Source: Pelagophyceae sp. CCMP2097
Lineage: Eukaryota; Sar; Pelagophyceae
Direction: 5' to 3'
Length of the DNA: 64,000 bases
Assembly (NCBI GenBank): GCA_026770575.1
Contig: MU657213.1
Location: 75,717-139,716 of the forward strand
Part shown: piece by piece, positions 30,496 through 41,360 of the stretch
Numbering within the stretch: the first letter of the stretch is position 1
Layout: the number at the start of each line of letters is the position of its first letter
The notes under the pieces: model-generated
What the model saw: only the letters and a program-made list of their open reading frames with translations
What the model was told of the DNA's origin: nothing
The model's database searches: none
Translations under genes and position numbers: made by a program

Positions 30496-31783
30496 ATGCA
30501 CCTCGCGCGCCTGCTGCGCGTAATCGTCGCGGCCGTGGCGCCGCGCCTCGCCGCGCACGGCCTCGCCCCGCTTCGCGTCGACCGTCAGACGCTGCTCCGC
30601 ACCGCCGGCGCCGCGCTGGCGCCGCTGCTGACTTCTTCGCCGGCATTGGCCGACGACGCGTCGGACGCGCGCGCGGCCGTGGCGCGGTCCAAGTCCATCT
30701 TCGACTTTGACGTGCCCTTCCGCGGCAACGAGCTGCCTCTGGCGAAATTCCGGGGGAAGGTAAACCTGATGGTAAATATCAAGATGGATGACCCTCAAGC
30801 CGGTTCGAAACCGCGTCCAACCGGAAGACGCGGGGAACACTCGACGAGAGGCGGGCCCGAGACGGACCCGCAACCGGGGCGGCCCCTACGGACACCGTCG
30901 CGGCCGCCCTCGGCGACGGCCCGCTCGTTGGTCCCGCCGCGTGGCCGCTCGAAAGGACGTCCGGGAGGGTTGCCACTTGAGGCTCTCGAGTTCCCTGAAC
31001 GACCCGTCCCAACGCGTTTCCGCTTAGGCCAGAACTTCCAGGCGCTGCGAGCCATGGCGGCCACTTATTACGAGCAGGGCTTGCGCATCTGGGCCTTCCC
31101 CACCGACCAGGGCTACTTCGAGCCAGACGTCGCAGAAATGGTCCGCGCAAAGGCGTACCAGTCGTGCGTAGGAACTCCTATAGGGATTCCTATAAGAATT
31201 CATATAGGTATGGCTTCGGCCAGTACCCGACGGCGGTCGTTTTCGACAAGATTGACATCGTGGGCAAGACGACGCACCCGTTGTACCGCCGGTTGACGAC
31301 GGAGCTGGCGAACCCGTACGGCGTGAAGCGCATCACGGTGAATTTCGAGAAGTTCCTCTTAGACGTAAGTCTCGTCTGCAACCTTTCCACTCCAAAACCC
31401 GCTTCGATAGGCCGAGGGCAAGCCGCTGCGCAGATACCCGCGGACGCTGTACGCCTACGACTTTGAGGAAGACGTCATCGCGGCGCTCGTGCGTCCTTTC
31501 GCACTTGGCAACGAGTTGCGACGCCCCCCACGCTCCCCTTTAGGCGTCGCAGGAGCTGCCGCCGCCGGACGAGAACTACCGTGCGTCTTCGGATGCCACT
31601 TCTGAGCTCTTTTGCTTCGGAGGGTTTATGTATAGGAATTCCTATGATTTAGGCGCGGCGTGGCTCGCTTCCAGCAAAGAGGTCAAGGCCGGCGAGTACG
31701 CCTTCCGGTCCAACTACAACGTCTACGACCAGATCGAAAAGAGCCGCGACTGGGACGGGCTCGCCGACTCGTCGTTCCAGTAA
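30496..31783 (+). CDS. Glutathione peroxidase-like protein without the catalytic Cys, probably thylakoid lumenal
   Basis: Six exons (30496-30802, 31028-31163, 31208-31364, 31411-31488, 31544-31580, 31653-31783) join in phase to 281 residues. The leader has a signal-like start (MHLARLLRVIVAAVAP), then LLRTAGAALAPLLTSSPALA ending in an AxA cleavage site, as in lumenal proteins. The GPx fold is recognised from SIFDFDVPFRGNELPLAKFR, GKVNLMVNIKMDDP, LRIWAFPTDQGYFEPD, QYPTAVVFDKIDIVG and VNFEKFLLDAEGKPLRRYPR. Where active enzymes have a Cys or Sec after VNVAS, this protein has IKMDDP, and the WNF tryptophan is Val. Peroxidase activity is therefore unlikely; a binding or structural role is inferred. 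There is no in-frame TGA at that position, so selenocysteine is excluded. Confidence 0.85.
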
Positions 31784-32015
31784 ATGGAAGACGTGCTTTG
31801 GAAAGTCACTCTTCCGACGTAAAGAAAATCGTTTTGCGAGACGCCGTCGCCCGGGCAAGGAGCGCCGGCTGTTTGGCAGTCTGCGAGAGACGCGCTTCAA
31901 GACTGCCACGCGCAGCCCCCGTGGGGAGGACCCGTGGCTGCTTTGTACAGGCCGGGAACACCAATGGAACACCAGCCTTTCGCCAAACGGGCTCCTTTGG
32001 CGAGCGCCGACGCCG
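31784..32015. other. Spacer between tandem genes
   Basis: This is 232 bp between the GPx-like gene and the cytochrome b5 gene, both on the plus strand. It should hold the terminator of the first and the promoter of the second; no distinct motif was seen. Confidence 0.4.
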
Positions 32016-32538
32016 ATGGAGCTGCTCCCCGTCCTTGCCGCGGTGGTGGCGGGCCTGCTGGCGGCGTTCTTCCTCATCCGGTCCATGGCGTCCAAGACCA
32101 TTCCCGTGCCGCCGAGCCTCGCCCCGCCGCTCGTCGCGACGCGGCGTCGTTTACTCGGGGACGTTTAATACGGAGCTCTATGAGACCGCGCGCTCTATGT
32201 GACCCGGCGTAACCCATCCTGTATAGGCGCCGGCTGGGTCGACCAAGGCCACTTTTACTCTGGCCGAGGTCGCAAAACACGACCAGCCCGACGACGCCTG
32301 GATCATCGTCGCCGGGAAGGTCTACGACGTCACCAGATACATCGACGACCATCCCGGCGGTGCGTGGCATCGGAAAGCGGGAAGCGCGCAAGAACGCACC
32401 TTTTCGAGACGGCAACCCGTAGGCGCGTCGATTATGAACACCCTCGGCGGCGACTCTACCAAGGGCTTCAACGGGCCGCAGCACGCCGAGACGGCGCGCG
32501 ACGTTCTTCCCATGTTCTACATCGGCGACGTACGTTAG
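32016..32538 (+). CDS. N-anchored cytochrome b5
   Basis: Three exons (32016-32132, 32227-32359, 32423-32538) join in phase to 121 residues. An N-terminal membrane helix (LPVLAAVVAGLLAAFFLIRS) is followed by a short Pro-rich linker and a b5 domain: FTLAEVAKHDQPDDAWIIV, VYDVTRYIDDHPGG with the first heme His, and GGDSTKGFNGPQHAE with the second. The protein ends IGDVR, four residues after the domain. Cytochrome b5 carries electrons to desaturases, hydroxylases and other ER enzymes. Most ER b5 proteins have a C-terminal anchor; here the anchor is N-terminal, as in membrane-associated progesterone-receptor-type or some protist b5 proteins. The stop lies only 22 bp from the stop of the gene on the other strand. 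Confidence 0.9.
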
Positions 32539-32560
32539 CGTTTCAGACAAGTAAACAATT

Positions 32561-35500
32561 TTATAAAGGCGCCTGCGTCGGCGGCGGAGTGAGAGTGCCG
32601 TTTGTACCGAGGCAGAGCTCGACCTTTTTGCGGTGCAGCGCTAGGATGAAGTAGTACAGCTCGACGTCCAACGCGTTGATTCGGTAGAGGAGCTCGAGGT
32701 TGTGGGGCGAGAGGGGCCCGGACTTGGTCCGAGTCTGCACCGGTTTTGTCCGCCCCACGCCTTTCACTCTCCTCTCCGAGCTGTGCAGCTCCGGGAAGTC
32801 GGCCTCGTCGGGCGTGTGTTCAGGGTCGCCTTTGAAGAAGGTTGGGAGGAGGATGCGGAAGAGCTGGACCGTGTTGGGCAAGTCCTCGAGGACTCCCACG
32901 TGTGCGTACGAATGCTCGACGTGCTCCTTGGCCAAGTCCAAAGCGCGCCGCGGCCTCGCCGGGTCGCGGCACTCTGGCGAATGGCCGCAAAACCTACGCA
33001 CCGCTTCTCTCGACCATCCCCCGTGGCCTCTTTGATTTCCAGGTCGACGCGGCGAAGTACCACCTCGTCATGTAGTTGTGGCACTCGTCCAAGAGCAGGG
33101 CCAGAGATTGGTTGCGCGAGAGTTTGAGGAACTTGCGCCACTCTTTTTTCGTGGCACCTTTTTCCGGGTTTGGATAGTCCTGGTAAAAGTGCTGCTCTTG
33201 CTTCAGCGACCACTGCCCAAAGGTGCACTCGCCCGAGTCGAGGCACTCGTTCAAGTCGACGGGCGGGAGACGCTTTTTGTAAAAGGCCTCGTAATTGTAT
33301 CTCGAGACGCACCGCCCGACGGGCTCTCTCGCCACGTTGACCAGAGCGACGCCTTTCGAGTGCGCATTGCGGACGTCGACGTAATAGACGTGCCTCTGCG
33401 TGACGAAGCGGCCAAAGTCGCCAAAGTGCGCGATACCGGCGAAATACGACTTCTCATCTGCCGGAGTCAGAAACCGGTGCTTCGGCAGGTGCGACGTCCA
33501 CCTGACCGTCTGCCTTTCAAGTGCCTCCAAAGGATTGCGCTCTGGATCGTTTGCCCGAGCCTCGACGCGGGCTTGTGCCAAGTCACGTCCGTCTGCGAAA
33601 GGCCGTGCTGGTGCATTGCCGTGGCGTTCAGCTGGCCCGACCTGGGTGGTCGAATGCGAGAGAGTGGTATCATGCAAAAGCGGCAGAAGAGGCCACGCTG
33701 ACGCACATCCATGCCATGACCGATGCGGACCCGGACTTCGGGATGCGGTTGTAGAGCACGCCGCGCGGGTCTCGCGGCGCGCAATCCGCGTGCCACGCAG
33801 GCACAAAACCCAACGACGCCTAACAACGTCGCATACCGTGCCGAGGCGGCATCAAAGGTGCGCACCGCGCGCTTGAGGGCCAACCTCTGCGACCGCGGCA
33901 GCGGCTTTTGCGGCGGCGGCGGCTTTGGCGGCGCAATGGTAGACTCTCGCGTAGAGTTCAAAAACGCCGCCACGCGAGCCTTGTACGCCCGGTACTTGGC
34001 CCCCTTGCCGACGGGCGCGCCGTCGGCGGCCGAATCGACGGCCGCCTTTGGGCAGCCTTTTTGTTTCACGGAGAGGCTGCGGCCGGGGATGGGCCGGTGG
34101 AGAGGGCAAGTGGACCAGGCCTCCAAGAAGTTGCACACTTTCGACCACGCCTCGGAAGCGTCCATCATCTCGAGGACGTCGTCCAGAAAGACGAGGCGGT
34201 GCGCCTGGCCGCGGGCCGCGAAGAATCGAACGATTTCGGCGTTGCGTCTGTTGTACGCCTTGACGAAGCGCCTCCGGAGGCGCGCAGCGACGCGGCCCTC
34301 GGCGTGCGCCTCGGGCGCGGGGCCGGCGAAAAAGGCCGTCTCGAGGGCCGTCTCTAAAAACGGCTCGCCGAGGACTCTTTCCGCGAGCTTGGCCCGCTTG
34401 CCCGCAGTTGCGCATCGAAGGCCGCGGTCCATGTGCGGCCACCACTCTTCCTCGGCCCTTAAAGTGAGGACGAACTTGGCGCGCGGGTACTTGGTTGCCA
34501 GTCTGGCGTAAACGTCTGAGGACGACCATGGCGCGTCCCAAAAGACTCGAGCCGAGTCGGCGGCCTAAACGGCCATTTTTTTATTTCAAGTGCGTTTTTT
34601 CAAGTCACAAGGCGCACCTCCCAAACAGCAGAATCGTCGCCGCGGTCCGCGGCGTCCGCCGCGCGCAGCCGCAGCGCCACGCTGCAGCGCCTGCGTTGCA
34701 CGCGCTCGGGGGCTGAGGATCAAAGGGCGCAGGGTTCGATTCTCAACGAGTCGCAGGGTTCGATTCTCAACCGAGTCGACTCACGGTTCGATCTTCATCA
34801 TGTCCAGCATCATCGCCACGTGCACCGCCCCGGTCCCAAAGGCCCCAACGAGGAAGACCTTGACCGAGGAATCGTGCTTGGCGGGCTTGTGCACGACGAG
34901 GCAGCCGGCGTCGCAACTGACGACTTTTGAGATCTTGTTTCGGCAGAAAAATGAAGAAGCCATGTCGTGGTGCCGCAAGCCGTGCTTCGAGACCGCGACG
35001 CTTAGAGCCACCATCAAAGCCGGCTGGTCGCGCGACGACGTGTAGCTCGGCCGCCGCCGCAGGAAGGTAAACGCCTCCAAGTAGAGATGCAGCATCTTCT
35101 CCGTGCGCGGCGAAGTCGAGAGGAGGACGACGCAGGCCGAGTTGTGCTCCAGCTTCAAATGGTCCTCGAGCGCCAGGCCTGACTGGCCGTCGAACTTGTT
35201 CGTTAGGGCGATGTCGAAGCCGTACGGGCTGACGAGGCCCGCGAGTTTCGCGGCAAAGTCCTGCGGCGCACATACCGGGGCTTTTGAGAGGGAAAGGGAC
35301 GCGCCTTATCACACGGCCGCGCGTCGAAGTCGAGGAAGATGGTCGTCACAAAAGGCGAATGGAGCATAGCCGTCACCTTGACGAGCTTCGACCGCACCTT
35401 CACCGGAGCATCCATTTGTCTCCCGTCGTCGTAGAAGAGCACATCGTCGAAGAACGCTTGGAGCTGCCCCGCCTCGTCGGAGTCGAGCGAACCCCAAAGC

Positions 35501-35936
35501 GGCCTTTCAATGAACAGCGCGAAACCGCACGGCCTCGAACCGCCGGCGTCCGCGATCCCGAGGTCGCGCTGCAGGTACCGCACCGTCGACAGCACCTCGC
35601 GCTGCACGAACTCGCGCGACCCCGCCGCGCTGTAGAGCACGCCGACGCCTGAGAGAGGCGGTCTGCGAAAGGAGGTCTGCGAAAGGCGCTCAGAGCGGTG
35701 TCCTCTGCGCGCTTCGCCGGACGCGCTCGGCGACCCCGGCCTGAGGACGAACCTCGTCGCTGGACCGGCGCCGCTGCGCGGGCCTTGTTGCCGGATTCGA
35801 CTTGGAAATTCGTGAGGTGGGCGTACGTCGCGTCCATGTGCTCATCCCACGAACTCTCAATAACCACGTCGAGCGCGGACATGACCGCGCCAGAGGCCGC
35901 CGCCGCGGAAAATGCCGCGAGACACGCCCGCCGCAT
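32561..35936 (-). CDS. Glycosyltransferase - sulfotransferase - 2-O-sulfotransferase fusion
   Basis: Exons form one open chain. Part 1, after the start MRRACLAAFSAAAASGAVMS, is a GT-A-like glycosyltransferase (GVLYSAAGSREFVQREVLST, FVTTIFLDFDARPC with a DxD site, GFDIALTNKFDG). Part 2 is a PAPS sulfotransferase: P-loop KVFLVGAFGTGAVHVAMML, then across two short introns VFWDAPWSSSD, YPRAKFVLTLRAEEEWW and WSKVCNFLEAW. Part 3, after a 47-nt GTGCGC...TTAG intron with phase 0 on both sides, is a heparan/uronyl 2-O-sulfotransferase-like domain: VLYNRIPKSGSAS, VALVNVAREPVGRCVSRYNY, FCGHSPEC, HSYAHVGVLEDL, ending at 32561. It probably acts in the Golgi to extend and sulfate a polysaccharide. Joins near 35285 (GC donor) and 33650 (donor choice) are less certain, so separate genes are not excluded. 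Confidence 0.72.
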
Positions 35937-36289
35937 CGCGCCGGCCGCAGCCGCACGGCCGCACGAGATCGGCCGATTTTTTTTTTCGTTCGAAAGTCGC
36001 TGAATTCAAGTTGGATATCGATTTTTTTATAATTAGATGGTCGAAAAGGCCCCCCCCCCAATCATGCTCATGCTCGTCCTGTACACGGGTCGTACATGTG
36101 AATATACTCCCCCCCCACGCTCCGTCCAGGCCCTCGTCACGCGGATGTGTCTTGTTTAATTCGCGGCGGCTGCGTGTGAAGCTCGCAAGTGCGCCGCGGG
36201 CATGTCTAAGATGGTGAGGCCGCAGGGGCCGAACGAGCGCGTCGCGCGGGGGCCGGCGTCGTCCGACACGTTGCCGGCGTGCCTCGCGG
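35937..36289. other. Spacer with homopolymer runs, no gene seen
   Basis: This spacer lies upstream of the triple-fusion gene. It contains T runs near 35976 and 36025 and two runs of C near 36050 and 36105. A 16-bp match ATGGTCGAAAAGGCCC also occurs near 28530. No coding frame is supported. Confidence 0.5.
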
Positions 36290-38586
36290 CTAGGCGGCGC
36301 AGGCGGCGACGGCGGTGGCGAGGCCGCGGAGCTGCGCCTCGGAGTGGCGCACGGACGTGGCGACGCGGATCACCAAGGCACTTTTCCGCCTATGACGACG
36401 GTACGACGACGGTACGGCCGACGAACGTACGGCGGAAGCATGCGTCACTTGACCACGAGTCGCGTCGTCCCCGGTGTCGATCGAAACTCTGCTCCGGCTC
36501 TGTCGCCGCTCGGTCCTTGCTGACGGTTTGGGTTTTCCAACGACGCAGTTCCCAAAGACGCCGTTCCGAGCATGTCCTTGATAGCGGGCTCGTAGTGCAC
36601 CGCCGCGTCGCGGAACGACGTGTCGTGCTTCGCGACCTGCGCGACAAACGGTATCAGGCCAGCCGCGGGCAACCGCCATCGAGGACGACGACGCGACGGC
36701 AGCGGGGGCTTTGCGCGGTCTCTCCGCCCGGGACGCGGCCTGCCGCACGGCGACGGCGTAGCCCTTGCCCGCGATGGCGTCGACGATGTCCTCTAAGGCC
36801 TTGATGTCGCGCGCCGCGTCGCCGCTCGGCTCGGCGAGTTCGAGGTGCGTGAACGGCACAGCAGCCTCGCACAGCGGCGAGGCGACGCGGAGGCGCGTGC
36901 CCTGGAGCTGCGCCGCGAGGAGCGAGCGCAGGAGCTTTGAGTTGAAGGAGAGCTTAGGGAGCATGGTCGACGAGTCCGCGCGCAAGAGGTCCAGCGCCGC
37001 CAGCGCCGCCGTCGAGACAAAGGGCGGGGCCGCCGCGGAGAAGCAGTAGCCCGCGCCCGAGAGCCGCTGGTGGTCCACGACTTCAAAGGCCCCCACGCAG
37101 AGGCCGCCGACCTAAAGAGCGGCAGTCGGACGCCGACGCCTCGCAACACTCGCCCAAAAAAGGCGGCACCGAGCCGAGGGCGGGCCCGAGGTCGACCATG
37201 GTGATCTCGACCTTTGGCTGCTTGGGGTCGTCGCCAAAGGTGTGCTCGCGCAGGCCTTTTCCCGTTTTGCCCAGGACTCCGAACGAGAGCGACTCGTCCA
37301 AAAGCAGGCGGTACCCGTACTCGTCCTTGAGCCGCGCCACCGCCGCGAGAGGGCAGACGTCGCCGACCTACGCCAGCCGCGGATGCCCCACGCAAAGTGT
37401 TGGACAGTCGCTTTTGGACGCACGTCGCGGGAGATGGCCTCGGTAATAATAAAGCGCCGCTGCGCCGACCGCGGCCGTCGCTTCGCCTGGTCGTCCGCGT
37501 CCACCGCCTTCAGCACGCGCTCCAGGTCCGCCACGTCGTTGTGCGCAAACGCCTACGTCCGGAGTCTTCGTCAACGTCTACCAGCACGTGACAACTCACG
37601 ATGACGTTTGCGCGCGAGAGGACGCAGCCCGTGCGCAGGGGCTCGCACAGCGCATCGTCGACGACGAGAAGGTCGCCGCGCTTTGCAAAGGCTGCGACGG
37701 TGCTCGTGCAGCACGACGCGGAATCGGAAAAGGCGATGGCCGCCTCCGCGCCGCAGTAGTCCGCGATCGCCGCCTCCAACTCCAAGTGGACATCAAAGGA
37801 ACCGTAAAACCCGCGCGGGCCGCACGACCCGCAGCCGTACTTGCGCAGCGTCGCCGCCGAAGCCTCGCGTAAAGCGGCGCTGCACCCCATGGCCAAAAAG
37901 TCAAACGACGCGTTGTTCAGCAGCCGCGGGCCGGCGCCGACGAGCGCGCTGTTGAGCGCGCCGCCGAGCGCCGCGCCACCGCCGAGCGCGTCGCTGAGGA
38001 GCTTTTGGCCTTTGCCGCCAAGCAGAGCGTCCATCGCGCCCGCCGTCGCACCGAGCGCACTCGCCGCGCCGCCGAGCGCGCCGCCGCGGCTCGCGAGACG
38101 CACGTAGCCTACGGGCGGCGTGGGGCGCGAGTTTCGAGGAGTGCACTACGCACCGTCCGCGGTAAACTCTTCCACAACCCTTGCCTTCGAGTCGAGCATT
38201 TCGACCGCGGCCGAGGGCTTTGGCACCAAGGGCTCAGGCTTCCAGTCGCGGACGAGGGTGTCGATCTCGCGCGCGGTGAGCTTGGAGTCATCTTCGAGGC
38301 TCATCTTTTTGTTCCTCCGGCCGTTCAACAAAACAAAGACCAAAAAGCAGACGAGCACCGTCTCAATCGCGACGTGCTCCGGGGCCTCGCGCAGCAACTT
38401 GCGCCACCACGTGGCGTAGAAACTCGCGCCGAGGCGGCAGGCCCCGGAGAAGTCGCGGGCGACAAGAAGCTCGCCCAGCAACCCCCAGTTAGACACCAGC
38501 GCCTCCTCGACCTTCTGCGCCCAGGGCAGCGCCGACGCTGCGCGCGCGACCGCGACCATGGCCAGCGACCGAACCGCGCACCGCAT
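36290..38586 (-). CDS. SPTLC1: Serine palmitoyltransferase subunit 1 (LCB1)
   Basis: This multi-exon gene encodes the regulatory subunit of serine palmitoyltransferase, which starts sphingolipid synthesis at the ER. The N-terminal exon has a membrane segment (ETVLVCFLVFVLLNG) and the LCB1 block LTAREIDTLVRDWKPEPLVP. Later exons give YGCGSCGPRGFYGSFDVHLE, FAKRGDLLVVDD, RFIITEAISRD, LLLDESLSFGVLGKTGKGLR and VDHQRLSGAGYCFSAAAPPF, ending with ALVIRVATSVRHSEAQLRGL and TAG at 36292. DESLSFGVLG and HQRLSGAGYCFSA are typical of LCB1, which lacks the PLP-binding lysine found in LCB2, so this subunit needs an LCB2 partner not seen here. Several short GT-AG introns separate the exons; the join in the last third (36400-36720) is the least certain. 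Confidence 0.9.
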
Positions 38587-38842
38587 CGCGATCGCAAACG
38601 GTGGCAGAGTCAGCCGGGATCGCCGTGTCGCTGAATTTTGAGCCGAAGAAAGCGCTCATTTCGACGGGACAACGGAGGCGGCTACGAACTTCCCCAAAAG
38701 GGCCCGTCTCATTGGAGTGCATGACACAAGAAGACGAACCCAGTTCGGTAAAAAAGTTTAAATCCGCAGTTAAGTCCACGGTCGAGGCTTGCATTGGGGT
38801 TGACAGGCGTTGTTTAGTAAGTTAGCGGGCGCGCGCGTTCGC

Positions 38843-39823
<981 letters not shown>

Positions 39824-41254
39824 TCATCTGCACTTGCCGGTCTGCTCGCAGCGGTCCCTGGCGACGGAGCACTTTGTGAACGGGGCGGTGCAGTTTGGCG
39901 CGAGCAGCTTTGCCCGTGCGCGCAGCGCCTCGTCTGTGGGCGCCGTCGCGGGCCAGAGGGTGCCGCAGGGCCAGCCGCGCAAAGACTTCGTCGTGGCCAG
40001 CTCGCCGGCCAGCGCGATTTGCAGCGCCTAACGCAGAAGGCGTCTTCGGGACACATGACGGGAAGCATCCAGGTGTCTTCGGACACGGGAAGCCTCAGAG
40101 GTGTCTCCGAGGAAGCCTCAGAGGCGTCTCCGGACGAAGCCCGAGGAGCCACGCGCCTCCATGTCGTCAGGCGGCGCCACGTTCAGCAGCGCGTCGAGCG
40201 CGGCTTGGACCTACGACAATGGCTTGCGGACGGAGCCCCCGCGCTTTGCGGTGGCGCACCGGGGCGAACGCGACCATGGCCGCGTCGAGCGACTCGTGCG
40301 TCGCCTTGATGCCGACAAACGTGAGCAGCCGCTCGACGGCGAGGCGCGGGCTGTGCCGGAACCTAAACACGGGCTCTGGCGGAATCTGGCACGGTTTTTG
40401 CGTTTGTCGGACGCCGCTTGGGACTCGACGGCCGGGTGGACGGTGAGGAGCGCTGTGTGCGCCGCAACGTGCGAGATGCGGCAGTGCCACCGCACCTGCG
40501 GCCTCGCGATTCCATGCGGTTTTCGACGCGTGGGGTCTCACGAGTTGCAGCAAAGTGTCGCTGCGGTGCTCCTCGACTGCTGCCACGCTCGGCACGAGCG
40601 GCAAAACGATTCGGACGATGCGCGTCCAGCCGTGGTTCTTCCCGTAGCCGTAAGCGGGTGCGTGGGACGTTGGCACGAGCTCGACCTCGAACGCGCGCGC
40701 CTTGAGCTGACAATCCGCGACAAACGCCCACAGAGCCTCGCCAAACACCCCGGGCGGCGCGAGCCTGCGCCACGGTCGTTCTGCGCGCGGCATCCTCGAC
40801 GGGCAAAAGGCGCGCGGTCGACTGGCATCCGGCGGGACGCGGCTCGGGGCAGTGCGACGCGTGCTTTGTGTTTGGCCCCCGCCGGCATCGCGGTGAGGCA
40901 CTCGGCGCCGAGGCAGGACCGGAGCGTCGCCGTGAACGCCGCCTCGGACTCGAGTGCGAGGGAGCCGCCGGCGACTCGAGGCGCCGCGGGCGCCGCAAGC
41001 GCCGCCGCGGCCGAGGCCAGCGGCGCGGCCACCGCGAGCGGCGGCGCGACGACGGCTTGCACGGCAGTGGCCGGCGCCGCTTCAAAGATTGCCGGGGCGT
41101 CGCCCGCCGGCCCTCGGTCGCAGGGCACGGCCGTGGCGGCGCCGTGCGGCAGGTTGATGCAAAAGTGCCCGACGACCATGCCCGCGGCGAACATGGCGAG
41201 CAGCTTGAAGAGCGCGGACTTGTCGCGGTGCTTCATCGAAGCCGAGAGGTCCAT
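39824..41254 (-). CDS. Unrecognised type II membrane protein with Cys-rich tail
   Basis: The start MDLSASMKHRDKSALFKLLA leads into a single membrane helix (FKLLAMFAAGMVVGHFCI), an Ala/Pro-rich stem and a lumenal domain assembled from four or five exons. Conserved-looking blocks are GVFGEALWAFVADCQLKARA, TSHAPAYGYGKNHGWTRIV, LLQLVRWHCRISHVAAHTAL (across a GTGAGA...CGCAG intron), RLAVERLLTFVGIKATHE and GELATTKSLRGWPCGTLW. The tail has paired cysteines (APNCTAPFTKCSV, RCEQTGKC). The topology is that of a Golgi glycan-modifying enzyme, and neighbouring genes are also glycan related, but no catalytic motif is recognised. It is divergent from the FKBP-CS gene, with 106 bp between the starts. A longer N-terminus would overlap that gene and is less likely. 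Confidence 0.6.
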
Positions 41255-41360
41255 CGGCGGCCCGGGCCACCGATGTCGTCGGGATGTCGACGACTCGGAC
41301 TCAGGGCCGAAGGAGCCAAGTGTCGCCGAAACGCTCTTTCGTAAACACGCATTCAGCGAC
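41255..41360. promoter_or_regulatory. Short divergent promoter region
   Basis: This 106-bp gap separates the start codons of the type II membrane protein (minus) and the FKBP-CS protein (plus). Promoter function is inferred from position; no core motif is evident. Confidence 0.35.

Noticed and set aside
30770..31030. Selenocysteine codon in the GPx-like protein
   Set aside because: The only TGA near the position is out of frame, and the exon join is phase-consistent without it. The residue is replaced by Asp/Pro-containing sequence.
34725..34780. tRNA-like T-arm sequence (GGTTCGATTCTCAACC) present twice
   Set aside because: There are no acceptor, D or anticodon stems around it, and the T stem does not pair well. 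It lies in a short intron of the fusion gene and is a simple tandem duplication.
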